Below are positions 7,468 through 15,631 of a DNA stretch of 64,000 nt, in pieces. Under the pieces are notes generated by a model, which was not told where the DNA came from, did no database searches, and worked only from the letters and a program-made list of their open reading frames with translations. Position 1 is the first letter of the stretch. Each line of letters opens with the position of its first letter. Made by a program: the position numbers and the translations under genes. The stretch spans positions 4,858-68,857 of the forward strand of contig NZ_LMBZ01000005.1 in assembly GCF_001439635.1 (NCBI RefSeq). Direction: 5' to 3'. This DNA is from Solibacillus cecembensis (GTDB taxonomy: Bacteria > Bacillota > Bacilli > Bacillales_A > Planococcaceae).

Positions 7468-7869
7468 TTACGTTTCCTCCTTCGCCAACTTCTTCAGATG
7501 CTGTATTTTCTCATGAACAGCTTGTTGATCCTGTTCTTCCGTAATTTTCGAGGTTTCCCAAAACAGTTTAAAATCAGTCGAAACGGTCACATTCAGATTT
7601 GTAAATTTTTCCTCAAATTTACTCTTCCACTTTTCTTCCACCTTTTTTCGATGCCACTTTTCCCATGGCTTCACCTGCATCGCCACAACTAACTCATCAT
7701 TTAAGAAGATAACATTCGCCTCATCAATGCCTTTAGCTTCTTTTAATAAATGCTGAATTTCCTGCTTATTTTTTTCGTCGTTAACAGATTGATATACGAA
7801 AACCTTTTCACGCTCACCACAGCCAACTAATAATAAAGCAAAACATGCTACGACAAACCATTTCCGCAA
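7468..7869 (-). CDS. YhcN/YlaJ-family sporulation lipoprotein
   Basis: A 133-residue lipoprotein with a signal peptide and the lipobox LLVGC (cysteine at about 17). The remainder is charged and helical, with a VNDEKNKQEIQHLLKEAKGIDEANVIFLNDELVVAM core typical of the sporulation lipoprotein family, in short pieces such as ANVIFLND. It leads the spoVA operon and is probably placed in the inner spore membrane, where YhcN-type proteins are found. A sigma-G promoter lies upstream, which fits forespore expression. Confidence 0.8.
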   Translation of the reverse strand: MRKWFVVACFALLLVGCGEREKVFVYQSVNDEKNKQEIQHLLKEAKGIDEANVIFLNDELVVAMQVKPWEKWHRKKVEEKWKSKFEEKFTNLNVTVSTDFKLFWETSKITEEQDQQAVHEKIQHLKKLAKEET

Positions 7870-7900
7870 TTAAATCCCCCGTTTCTTAATCTTTTATCAA

Positions 7901-7930
7901 AGTATTGCCTTTCCATTTTTTATTTATTCA
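7901..7930 (-). promoter_or_regulatory. Sigma-G promoter of the lipoprotein-spoVA operon
   Basis: On the minus strand TGAATA is followed after 17 bases by CAATACT, close to the forespore sigma-G consensus (TGAATA, CATACTA). It lies about 30 bases upstream of the lipoprotein start. Sigma-G also drives spoVA in B. subtilis. Confidence 0.7.
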
Positions 7931-7976
7931 TTATTTACAGAACAATACAATCGCCCGATTCATTTTTCACATCGGT

Positions 7977-7985
7977 CATAATGTA
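7977..7985 (+). promoter_or_regulatory. Possible sigma-K -10 element for the cotZ-like gene
   Basis: CATAATGTA matches the sigma-K -10 pattern CATA-N3-TA exactly and lies about 30 bases before the ATG of the cotZ-like gene. I could not identify a convincing -35 AC element, so this is tentative. Confidence 0.45.
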
Positions 7986-8016
7986 TAGAGAATTTAAGAT
8001 TAAGGAGGTGAAATAT

Positions 8017-8532
8017 ATGGGATGTGGAAGAGGTAATGAATCAAGTAACCATTCATCAAAACGTGGATGTGTATGTGAAGTTGTGCGCTCTATTTTAGAA
8101 ATTCAAAATGCAGCAACTCAAAATGAATGTTCAGGTTGTACAACGAACTGTTTCTTAGAACCACTAGGAGGCATCGTTAGTCCAGCACGTCATTCTGCTG
8201 ATACACGCGTATTCACATTATTAACGAAATCTGGTTGTCCGTTCTTCTCAACATTTAGCTCAACTGATATGCCTTGTGATGCTTGTGTATCAATTTATTT
8301 CCGTGTAGAGGATGTATTCGATAGTTGCTGTGCGACATTACGTGTACTTATTCCTTTAGACGAATGTAAAGACCCTGTACAATTATTAAATGACTACGGT
8401 TGTGAAATTAACATGCGTAAAGTATGTGATGTAGTTCATTTTGCTCCATCAGATAGCTGTATTACAGTTGATCTTGATTGTTTCTGCGCAGTACAATGTA
8501 TCGCTGACGTAAATCTTGGAGTTTGTAACTAA
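8017..8532 (+). CDS. cotZ: CotZ/CotY/ExsY-family spore coat protein
   Basis: A 171-residue cysteine-rich coat or exosporium protein. Such proteins self-assemble into crystalline, disulfide-linked outer layers of the spore. The N-terminus MGCGRGNE and the segments CVCEVVRSILEIQNAAT, CSGCTTNCF, and SGCPFFST match the family; about twenty cysteines are spread along the chain. The ATG at 8017 follows AAGGAGGTG perfectly, so the upstream in-frame ATG at 7981 is not used. It is divergent from the spoVA operon. Several cotZ paralogues exist per genome in this group, so the exact symbol is a family name. Confidence 0.85.
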   Translation: MGCGRGNESSNHSSKRGCVCEVVRSILEIQNAATQNECSGCTTNCFLEPLGGIVSPARHSADTRVFTLLTKSGCPFFSTFSSTDMPCDACVSIYFRVEDVFDSCCATLRVLIPLDECKDPVQLLNDYGCEINMRKVCDVVHFAPSDSCITVDLDCFCAVQCIADVNLGVCN

Positions 8533-8584
8533 TCGCTAACCAATGTCATTAGCTTATGATTATATATTTCACTTAAACGTGCAA

Positions 8585-8616
8585 AAATGGGAAGCCCGAC
8601 CAAAGGCTTCCCATTT
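8585..8616. terminator. Bidirectional terminator between cotZ-like gene and 8619-8945
   Basis: A 12-bp perfect stem (AAATGGGAAGCC with GGCTTCCCATTT) with T-rich bases on the plus side and A-rich bases on the other. It serves the two convergent genes. Confidence 0.8.
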
Positions 8617-8618
8617 CT

Positions 8619-8945
8619 TTATGAAGAACTATAAATTGCTACGATTTCATTGCCATCAATAATTCGCACACTATCAAAACATTGCAATTTCACATCACAT
8701 TCATTCAACTTTTCAATCGATGCGACAACTTTCTCTCCGGACTTTAACACAAGCAATAATGGTCTCGGGTCTTTCGAAGGTCTTGAGAAGTAATGAAGTT
8801 GCCTTGCAATTAATGCGTTTTGAATCTTTTCAGGTGGGGTAGAAAGTGGTTCATAAACCGACGTACTTTCCTCAATATCAATAATTTCAACTATTTCACG
8901 GTAAAAACTTGGTGTATTAATAAAGAGTAACGGATGAATTTCCAT
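8619..8945 (-). CDS. Conserved hypothetical, possibly CotO-like coat protein
   Basis: A 108-residue protein I do not firmly recognise. The N-terminal part opens MEIHPLLFINTP and contains the phrase LSTPPEKIQNALI. The C-terminal 45 residues (LLLVLKSGEKVVASIEKL... IDGNEIVAIY) look like a small beta-barrel module. In B. subtilis cotO lies beside cotZ and also ends in a small beta-rich module, so a CotO-type morphogenetic role is possible. That rests on position and a loose resemblance only. The ATG at 8945 is preferred because AAGGA lies eight bases upstream. Confidence 0.5.
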   Translation of the reverse strand: MEIHPLLFINTPSFYREIVEIIDIEESTSVYEPLSTPPEKIQNALIARQLHYFSRPSKDPRPLLLVLKSGEKVVASIEKLNECDVKLQCFDSVRIIDGNEIVAIYSSS

Positions 8946-8995
8946 ATTACACATCCTTTTTTCTTACAATATGCAATAGACGTTCATCCTGTTCG

Positions 8996-10372
8996 TCACA
9001 TAATTTGATTAATAAACGCGGAAGCTAGACCTAAGTAGATAACAATACTTGTTACGTCATTTAATGTCGTAATAAATGGACCTGAAGCAACAGCCGGGTC
9101 AACCCCCATTTTATGCATTAATAATGGGATGAATGATCCTGCTAATGTGGCTACAATAATGGAACAACAAATAGCTGCCCCTACTAATAAGCCAATGATT
9201 AATGATTGTTTCCAAATAAAAATAACACCGACAACAAGTGCACCACTTACAAGTCCCATAATGACACCTGTACCAAGCTCTCGTAGGACAAGCTTAAACT
9301 TACTTTTCCCACCAATATCCCCTGTTGCAATACCACGAACCGCAACAGCAAGTGCTTGTGTACCACTATTTCCAGATGTTCCTGAAATGAGTGGAATAAA
9401 TGTTGCAAGCAATGCCACTTTATCTAATGTCGCTTCAAAAATCCCCATTAAGCTGGACGTAAACATTCCTAAAAATAATAAAATAATAAGCCAAGGTAGG
9501 CGTTTTCCTGCTGCTTTAATGGGACCTGCATCGATATCATCCATATCCGAAATACCAGCTAATTTGGAGTAATCATCCTCAGCTTCTTCATCGATAACGT
9601 CAATAATATCATCGACGGTAATAATCCCTTGCAGTTCACAATTATCATTAATAACGGGAATCGCTAAAAAGTTATAATCTTTCATAATATGCGCAATGCC
9701 TTCTTGGTCATCTGTTACTTTTACAGATACGACACGATCGCTCATAATGTCGCGTATCAGTGTATCTTCATTGGCAATAATTAAATCACGTAATGACATA
9801 ACGCCTGTTAATTGATGGGCATCATTGACAACAAATATATAATAAATCGTTTCCGCTGTTGGTGCCTCTTTACGGAGAACGGTCATTGCCGAGCGCACAG
9901 TGGATGTTTCTAAAATCGAAACATACTCCGTTGTCATAATCGCACCAGCTGTATATTCTTCATAGCCTAATAATTCATTAATCTCTTCAACGGTTTCACT
10001 ATCCATCATTTCTAAATAGCTTTCACGTTGCTCACTATCTAATTCATTTAAAACGTCAACGGCATCATCAGCATACATGAAACCTAGCATTGCTGCGCCG
10101 TATGCGGTATCCATCTCTTTTAAAAAGTCTTCATATTCATCATCATCTAGCTCAATTGCCTCAAAAATCGTTGCCATTTCTTGAGGGGATAAAAAGCGAT
10201 AGATGATCTGTCGTATGTCTGGTCCTACCTTTTCATAAAACTGGGCTTGATCATACGGGTGAAGCACTAAAAAATGCTCGCGAAATACTTCAATATTTTC
10301 TTCTAACAAGAGTAATCGTAACAATTCTCCGTCATATTGAGTTTCTTTATTCGTGGATTTTTCTTCTATCAT
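8996..10372 (-). CDS. mgtE: Magnesium transporter MgtE
   Basis: A 458-residue MgtE-family Mg2+ channel in the cell membrane. The N-terminal acidic helical domain (about 1-130) is followed by two CBS domains (about 135-255). The second CBS ends near IITVDDIIDVIDEEAEDD. Five transmembrane helices (about 285-455) contain the pore signature SGTSGNSGTQALAVAVRG and the C-terminal PAVASGPFITTLNDV segment with the conserved aspartate. The ATG at 10372 follows GAGGAGGGG. No M-box magnesium riboswitch is visible upstream, which is unlike many Bacillus mgtE genes. Confidence 0.93.
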   Translation of the reverse strand: MIEEKSTNKETQYDGELLRLLLLEENIEVFREHFLVLHPYDQAQFYEKVGPDIRQIIYRFLSPQEMATIFEAIELDDDEYEDFLKEMDTAYGAAMLGFMYADDAVDVLNELDSEQRESYLEMMDSETVEEINELLGYEEYTAGAIMTTEYVSILETSTVRSAMTVLRKEAPTAETIYYIFVVNDAHQLTGVMSLRDLIIANEDTLIRDIMSDRVVSVKVTDDQEGIAHIMKDYNFLAIPVINDNCELQGIITVDDIIDVIDEEAEDDYSKLAGISDMDDIDAGPIKAAGKRLPWLIILLFLGMFTSSLMGIFEATLDKVALLATFIPLISGTSGNSGTQALAVAVRGIATGDIGGKSKFKLVLRELGTGVIMGLVSGALVVGVIFIWKQSLIIGLLVGAAICCSIIVATLAGSFIPLLMHKMGVDPAVASGPFITTLNDVTSIVIYLGLASAFINQIM

Positions 10373-10471
10373 GCTTGTTCCCCTCCTCTCGATTTTTTGA
10401 TAACGCATTATTTTAGTACGTAATACAGACTCTCGTCAAGTGACTTTTTGTCATTAATGCAGTATTAACAT

Positions 10472-10572
10472 GTTGGGCTGGCTTAAGTACATATGACCGA
10501 GACAATTTCTATTTGCTCATATGGTTTCTATTTATATTGTAGGTTATTTAGGCTAGCTAAGCACATGAAACG
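10472..10572. repeat. Short repeated motif, two copies upstream of mgtE
   Basis: Two related stretches lie at 10472-10499 (GGGCTGGCTTAAGTACATAT) and 10547-10572 (TTTAGGCTAGCTAAGCACAT). The second is nearly the same as 26402-26427 for 26 bases. This is the 270-base spacer between mgtE and the pseudouridine synthase gene. No gene is seen here. Confidence 0.45.
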
Positions 10573-10601
10573 TATAGGAAGCTTTATTTTTCCCCACTAG
10601 A

Positions 10602-10635
10602 AAACCACCATTCAACAAAATCAAAATGGTGGTTT
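10602..10635 (-). terminator. Terminator of the sasB-nadK-yjbO operon
   Basis: An 11-bp stem (AAACCACCATT with AATGGTGGTTT) followed on the minus strand by TTTTC, nine bases past the stop codon of the pseudouridine synthase gene. Confidence 0.8.
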
Positions 10636-10643
10636 ATGCATAC

Positions 10644-11531
10644 TCAGTTATTTAGAAGTGGAATGAAATCGGTTGGTAATGGACTTTCAATTGTCATTTC
10701 TTCCCGAGTAAGTGGGTGTGGAAATTGAACGAATACACAATGGAGCGCTTGACGGTCTAACGATTGCAGACTGCCCCCATAAAGGTCATCACCTACTAAT
10801 GGATGACCGACATGCGCCATATGAACACGGATTTGATGTGTTCTTCCTGTGTATAGCTTTAATCGCACATGTGAATTTTTATTCCCATGCTTTAAAACCG
10901 TTACATCGGTATGTGCAGCTTGTCCATCTGCGCTTATTTGCCGTTCAATGATGCTCGTATCTTTTCGACCAATCGGTGCTTTGATTGATTGTTTTTCTAA
11001 CTTTACATGCCCTTCCACAACCGCTTCATATTCACGCTGAAGTTGCCCACTTTTTTGCTGTTCACTCATTAAATGATGAATATGACGATGTTTGGCAATC
11101 ACCATTAAACCAGAAGTATCGCGGTCCAACCGTGTCACAATATGAACCGTTGAAGCAATCCCTTGCTGCTCGAAATAACCGCGCACATAGTTTGCAACAC
11201 TTCCACTTGGATGCTCCCTTGAAGGAATGGTACTCATATAGGCAGGTTTATTAATGATAAGCAATGTCTCATCCTCATAAACAATAGCAAGTTCGCTGTA
11301 TTCTGCTACGAGCCCTTCACTTACTTCCTCTGGCGGAAAAATGACTGTAACGACATCCCCACTAAACAATGGATGACGAACATTGCGTTCCTCCCCATTC
11401 ACGTAGAGTGCCCCACCATCAAATTTAACAGCTGTTAATGTGCGCTTTGAAATGCCAAAACCTGCTAATGCCTCACGGAGTAATTGCCCGTCTAATTTTA
11501 CTGTAAATTGTAATTGATATCTGTTATCCAT
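10644..11531 (-). CDS. yjbO: RluA/RluD-family pseudouridine synthase (YjbO)
   Basis: A 295-residue rRNA or tRNA uridine isomerase. The N-terminal 70 residues look like an S4-type RNA-binding region (REALAGFGISKRTLTAVK, ALYVNGEE). The catalytic domain follows, with the signature VTRLDRDTSGLMV at about 132-144 carrying the essential aspartate, and the C-terminal GRTHQIRVHMAHVGHPLVGD motif in its usual place. It is the last gene after sasB and nadK, the same order as yjbM-yjbN-yjbO in B. subtilis. The modified base is not known. Confidence 0.9.
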   Translation of the reverse strand: MDNRYQLQFTVKLDGQLLREALAGFGISKRTLTAVKFDGGALYVNGEERNVRHPLFSGDVVTVIFPPEEVSEGLVAEYSELAIVYEDETLLIINKPAYMSTIPSREHPSGSVANYVRGYFEQQGIASTVHIVTRLDRDTSGLMVIAKHRHIHHLMSEQQKSGQLQREYEAVVEGHVKLEKQSIKAPIGRKDTSIIERQISADGQAAHTDVTVLKHGNKNSHVRLKLYTGRTHQIRVHMAHVGHPLVGDDLYGGSLQSLDRQALHCVFVQFPHPLTREEMTIESPLPTDFIPLLNN

Positions 11532-11542
11532 ATAGCTCCGTT

Positions 11543-12337
11543 CTATTCATTTGCAACAAATGAATCATGCACGCGCTCCCAGAACGGGAATGGACGGAAT
11601 CGCGCAAAACGAACACGCTCATTCGCCACATTAAACATAATCGACTTTACATCGGTTTCAGTCATACTAATATGGTCCACTGTCATATTAAATTGCTGGT
11701 CATTCACTGGCTTTAATGCACAGTTATGATGCGCTGGTAATACAAGTGAAGCCCCTACCGTACGGAACACGCGGTTGTTAATCGACGCCATTTCTGTAAT
11801 TTGGAATGCTTGCAATGTTGGATGGATAATTGCCCCGCCCAAAGCTTTATTATATGCCGTACTGCCGGATGGTGTTGAAATACATAATCCATCACCTCGG
11901 AAACGTTCAAAATGTTCCCCGTTCAGTTCAACATCCATCACAAGCGTTACATCTGGTGATTTTATCGTCACTTCATTTAACGCTAAAAATGTACTTGATT
12001 CTGAATGTTTGCGGTGCACTTGCACTTCTAAAAGAGGATATTCTACAACATTAAATTCTTTTTTCGCAATCGAAAGGACCAGCTTCTCAAGTTCTGAAGG
12101 CTTCCAATCGGCGTAAAATCCTAAATGCCCTGTATGAATCCCGACAAAAGCGGTTTTATCTAATCGATTCGAATAGCGATGAAATGCGTGCAATAACGTT
12201 CCATCTCCACCGATTGACAGGACAATATCCGGAGCTTCTTCATCTAAAACTAAACCAAATTCTGTTAAATACGATTTTGCGAGCTCCATCAATTCATTTG
12301 ATTGGTCGTCTCGGCGTGATTGAACTGCAAATTTCAC
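11543..12337 (-). CDS. nadK: NAD kinase
   Basis: A 264-residue ATP-NAD kinase that makes NADP. The signature [11 protein letters not shown] lies at about 44-54, followed by [13 protein letters not shown] and the nucleotide-binding segment [19 protein letters not shown] at about 155-173. Length and motifs match the B. subtilis YjbN form. The ATG overlaps the sasB stop by four bases (ATGA), so translation is coupled. Linking NADP supply and (p)ppGpp synthesis in one operon is conserved in Bacillales. Confidence 0.93.
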   Translation of the reverse strand: MKFAVQSRRDDQSNELMELAKSYLTEFGLVLDEEAPDIVLSIGGDGTLLHAFHRYSNRLDKTAFVGIHTGHLGFYADWKPSELEKLVLSIAKKEFNVVEYPLLEVQVHRKHSESSTFLALNEVTIKSPDVTLVMDVELNGEHFERFRGDGLCISTPSGSTAYNKALGGAIIHPTLQAFQITEMASINNRVFRTVGASLVLPAHHNCALKPVNDQQFNMTVDHISMTETDVKSIMFNVANERVRFARFRPFPFWERVHDSFVANE

Positions 12338-13014
12338 TCTTTGTCACGCTCCTTTTTATCAGTTGATGTATGGATAGCTAGATTTGGTGCTTCTTTAAAT
12401 TCATTGAAATATGCTTGTGCATCTTGAATTTCACTGCGTATAGATGACATTTCCTCGTCTAAACGGAAAGCCGCCTCAGCAGCACTTTGTAGACGATTTT
12501 TAATTTCTTCAGGAAAAACGCCTTTATATTTATAGTTTAATGAGTGCTCAATAGATGCCCAAAAATTCATCGCTAGTGTACGAATTTGAATTTCCGCCAC
12601 GACGACAATGCGACCTTGTATCGTTTCTACTGGATACTCGATAATCATATGATGTGAACGGTAGCCACTCGGTTTGCTATTTGAAATATAATCTTTTTCC
12701 TCAATTACTTTCAAATCATCCCGCTGGCGAATCAACTCAGTTACCGTAGCAATATCATCGACAAATTGGCACATAATACGGATTCCTGCAATATCTTGTA
12801 GTTCATTTCCTAAATGTGCAGATGGTTCGAATGGTAGCTCTTTATCACGTGATTTATCATAAATGCTCGCTAAAGGTTTAACCCTACCTGTGACAAATTC
12901 AATCGGCGAATTCGCATTCGTAATACCAAATTGCGAACGCATCCCTTTAAATTTCACCTTCAGTTCGTCCACTGCTTGTTTATATGGACTTAAAAAAATA
13001 TCCCATTGTCCCAC
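12334..13014 (-). CDS. sasB: Small alarmone synthetase SasB (RelQ/YjbM)
   Basis: A 226-residue single-domain (p)ppGpp synthetase without hydrolase or regulatory domains. The synthetase core includes [46 protein letters not shown] and [23 protein letters not shown], which supply the nucleotide-binding and catalytic residues (for example the glutamate in EIQIRT). The start is GTG with AGGAGG eight bases upstream. It heads the operon with nadK and yjbO. Confidence 0.92.
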   Translation of the reverse strand: MGQWDIFLSPYKQAVDELKVKFKGMRSQFGITNANSPIEFVTGRVKPLASIYDKSRDKELPFEPSAHLGNELQDIAGIRIMCQFVDDIATVTELIRQRDDLKVIEEKDYISNSKPSGYRSHHMIIEYPVETIQGRIVVVAEIQIRTLAMNFWASIEHSLNYKYKGVFPEEIKNRLQSAAEAAFRLDEEMSSIRSEIQDAQAYFNEFKEAPNLAIHTSTDKKERDKE

Positions 13015-13088
13015 CTATAAAACCTCCTAACATGAAATAGTAGAGAATTCCCTATTATTTCAAGAACACGTTCGATTATATACGTTTA

Positions 13089-13481
13089 TTATACTTCATT
13101 AAGGGCAAAAAATCGGGAAAATTGTTGCTCAACTGCCGCAACAAATAATTCTCCGTAATTCCCATTTCCTTCAATATTAAATAATAACATGTTTAATTCT
13201 ACAACGAAATTTGTTAATTCGATTTGACCAGTATTCCAACGTAAATATGGTGTCTGTTCCGTTAAAATCATTTGCAGTAATTGCGGCCAAACCTCCTTTG
13301 AAAAGCTTATGTAACTATACGCATTGTTGTCTTCGACTATGTAAAGAAAAGTCGCATTATCAGAATCCACAATTACTTGACCCGTTGCTTCTAATTGTAT
13401 CTGTTGTTCCTTTTCATTTAAAATAAAGTGTAGTTCGTGATTGATCATCTCAAACCGTTCAATTGTATATAATTTACGCAA
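13089..13481 (-). CDS. yjbL: UPF0738-family protein YjbL
   Basis: A 130-residue soluble protein of unknown function that matches the YjbL (UPF0738) family. It is beta-strand-rich, with IVDSDNATFLYIVEDN and TPYLRWNTGQIELTNFVVELNMLLFNIEGN near the C-terminus as the recognisable segments. Its position between sasB and yjbK is the same as in B. subtilis. No catalytic motif is visible. Confidence 0.75.
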   Translation of the reverse strand: MRKLYTIERFEMINHELHFILNEKEQQIQLEATGQVIVDSDNATFLYIVEDNNAYSYISFSKEVWPQLLQMILTEQTPYLRWNTGQIELTNFVVELNMLLFNIEGNGNYGELFVAAVEQQFSRFFALNEV

Positions 13482-13594
13482 TGAATACTACTCCCTTTTC
13501 AAAATATTCTCTTCTTATTTTACCATATAGAATAGTATGATGCGAAAAACGAACAAGCCAGATAAAAAATCAAAATTAAAAAGGATGATTATAA

Positions 13595-14182
13595 ATGAGC
13601 CAGCAAATCGAAATTGAATTTAAAAATTTACTAACAAAAGAACAATATGACCGACTGTTCCTTGCCTTTTCTGTAGAAGCTACCCAAATTGAACGACAAA
13701 TTAATCATTATTTCGACACGCCAGCGCAACACTTAAAAAATGTACTAAGTGGCTTACGCATTCGAATGGTTGGTCCACATATCGAATGTACATTAAAAGA
13801 AAAAACAGCTGAACACCAACATTTAGAAACGACAGAACAATTAAATACGCAACAAGCGGAACAAATGTTAGCTGGGCAATCGCTTCCGCCCCTTACTATT
13901 CGTGAACGTTTGCAAGATTTACAAGTGCCACTCGATGATTTACAACGATTTGGAACACTGACAACTGATCGTGTCGAATTACCTTATGAAGGGGGCCTCC
14001 TAGTCTTTGATCATTCTTTTTATTTGCACTGTGAAGATTATGAGGTAGAATATGAAACAAATGATGAAACGTTTGGAAAAAATATTTTCTCGCAATTTCT
14101 GCTAAAATATGACATTACGCCGAAGCCCACGCCGAAGAAAATCGCGCGTTTTATGACGGCTTTACAACAACAGAAAGGTTAG
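13595..14182 (+). CDS. yjbK: CYTH-domain triphosphatase-like protein YjbK
   Basis: A 195-residue CYTH-family protein. It opens with the family signature EIEFKN at residues 5-10. Further charged strand motifs are LRIRMVGPHIECTLKEK at about 55-70, TLTTDRVELP and YEVEYETND. These line the tunnel that binds phosphate chains and metal in this superfamily. B. subtilis YjbK is reported to act on inorganic polyphosphate or triphosphate; the substrate here is inferred. Eight bases separate it from the next gene, so the two are probably cotranscribed. Confidence 0.85.
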   Translation: MSQQIEIEFKNLLTKEQYDRLFLAFSVEATQIERQINHYFDTPAQHLKNVLSGLRIRMVGPHIECTLKEKTAEHQHLETTEQLNTQQAEQMLAGQSLPPLTIRERLQDLQVPLDDLQRFGTLTTDRVELPYEGGLLVFDHSFYLHCEDYEVEYETNDETFGKNIFSQFLLKYDITPKPTPKKIARFMTALQQQKG

Positions 14183-14189
14183 GTGTTTT

Positions 14190-14960
14190 ATGAATCTTAC
14201 ATCAATGAAAACGTTATTAGAGCTACAATCGATGCAAAGTTTAACGACTCAAAATGATACGAGTTCACACCCTCTATCTTCAAGCTCTTCTCTATTTTCC
14301 GAATTAATCGAGAATTTATTAAATGAGCAAACAACGAATACAGCCAATCCTTTTAATGAATTAGGTGCGGCCAATTCTCCACAAAATGTATTATCGATGC
14401 TTCAATCAAATGGAACTTCGACTGGGGGAGCTTCGACAAATCCCTATTTAGCTACATTTTTATTGAACGGCTCTGTGGCTCCATTCAATAATCCGAACGT
14501 AGGTAACAGTGATGTATCACCACTCGCACCGTACATTACAGACTACACAGGGCAACAAGCCTATACAGATGTGCTTGTGAATGCTGAAAAATATCGTGAT
14601 GTCATTACCCAAGCTGCTCAAACGTATAATTTACCAGAAAAATTAATTGCGGCGGTCATTAAGCAAGAATCTAATTTCAATCCAAATGTCGTTAGTTCTG
14701 CTGGCGCGTCTGGTTTAATGCAGCTCATGCCTACTACTGCAAAATATTTAGGTGTGACCGATCGCGAAGATCCTGAACAAAATATTATGGGCGGTGCAAA
14801 ATATTTACGTCAAATGCTCGATCAATTTGACAATGACATTTCTACAGCACTTGCCGCCTATAATGCCGGACCTGGAAACGTTAAAAAATATGGTGGAATC
14901 CCGCCATTTAAAGAAACACAAAATTATGTAACAAAGGTATTAAACTATTTCAAAGCTTAA
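14190..14960 (+). CDS. cwlQ: Lytic transglycosylase of the CwlQ/YjbJ type
   Basis: A 256-residue protein with a long low-complexity serine- and asparagine-rich N-terminal half (to about 125) and a C-terminal SLT domain. The domain has the catalytic glutamate in KQESNFNP, then GASGLMQLMPTTAKYLGV, GGAKYLRQML and AAYNAGPGNVKKYGG, all standard for peptidoglycan lytic transglycosylases. There is no clear signal peptide, as in B. subtilis CwlQ, so how it reaches the wall is unclear. It lies between yjbK and yjbI as in B. subtilis. Confidence 0.88.
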   Translation: MNLTSMKTLLELQSMQSLTTQNDTSSHPLSSSSSLFSELIENLLNEQTTNTANPFNELGAANSPQNVLSMLQSNGTSTGGASTNPYLATFLLNGSVAPFNNPNVGNSDVSPLAPYITDYTGQQAYTDVLVNAEKYRDVITQAAQTYNLPEKLIAAVIKQESNFNPNVVSSAGASGLMQLMPTTAKYLGVTDREDPEQNIMGGAKYLRQMLDQFDNDISTALAAYNAGPGNVKKYGGIPPFKETQNYVTKVLNYFKA

Positions 14961-15041
14961 AAATACAAAATATAAATTTTTGCTAGGGCACTTTATTTGA
15001 GAAAATGGAAATACGTTGCTAGAATAATTGTATAACCTTAT

Positions 15042-15171
15042 TTAACTTGATTCAGTGGGGGTTCCCCCACTGAATCAAGTTAAGCCCCGGCGGATGTCAC
15101 AGATTTTTTTAGGGAAGTTTTTCGAGCTAGCTCGAAAAAAATCTGGACGCAATTACGCCAAGGCGTAATTG
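15042..15171 (-). repeat. Dispersed palindromic repeat, copy R4 (short form)
   Basis: The cleanest short copy. It starts with a perfect 20-bp hairpin with only TT as its loop (TTAACTTGATTCAGTGGGGG and its complement). After GCCCCGGCGGATGTCACAG come nested palindromes (CAGATTTTTTT...AAAAAAATCTG around CGAGCTAGCTCG). It ends with CAATTACGCC-AA-GGCGTAATTG. It sits between the transglycosylase gene and yjbI and could act as a terminator there. Confidence 0.85.
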
Positions 15172-15232
15172 ATTTACATAAGGATTGTCTGTTCGTTAAA
15201 TGGTCGAAGTACGACATAAAGGAGTAATACTA

Positions 15233-15631
15233 ATGAATCGAAACTATACGATTCCTTACGAGGAACTCGGTGCTGAAAAGCTATCTGAACTATTAAACGC
15301 GTTCTACTCTCGAGTGGCGAAGCATCCTTTACTTATTCCGATTTTTCCGGAAGATCTAACTGAAACGATTCGTAAACAAATTCAATTTCAAACGCAGTAT
15401 CTTGGTGGTCCTAATCTATTTACAGAAGAACATGGCCATCCTATGATGCGCGCTAGACATATGCATTTTAAAATAACACCTGATCGTGCACAAGCATGGC
15501 TTGAATGTATGGCTGAGGCAATGGATGAAATTGGCTTAGATGGTAAATTCCGTGAAGTCTATTTCAAACGCCTTGCATTAACTGCTCACCATATGGTCAA
15601 CGCTCCGAATGACGAGGAGGGATTTGAGTGA
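15233..15631 (+). CDS. yjbI: Truncated hemoglobin YjbI
   Basis: A 132-residue group II truncated globin, the usual length. Family features are the PIF-E region (PLLIPIFPEDLTE), the phrase QTQYLGGPNLFTEEHGHPMMRARH with the proximal histidine in HMHFKI, and ALTAHHMVN near the end. It binds heme and oxygen. In B. subtilis YjbI is coupled with YjbH, the next gene. The ATG at 15233 follows AAAGGAG; the upstream in-frame ATG at 15200 would add residues not seen in the family. The last four bases overlap yjbH. Confidence 0.9.
   Translation: MNRNYTIPYEELGAEKLSELLNAFYSRVAKHPLLIPIFPEDLTETIRKQIQFQTQYLGGPNLFTEEHGHPMMRARHMHFKITPDRAQAWLECMAEAMDEIGLDGKFREVYFKRLALTAHHMVNAPNDEEGFE

Noticed and set aside
10373..10643. 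M-box magnesium riboswitch upstream of mgtE
   Set aside because: I looked for the conserved M-box core on the minus strand and did not find it; only short repeats and the upstream gene's terminator are present.
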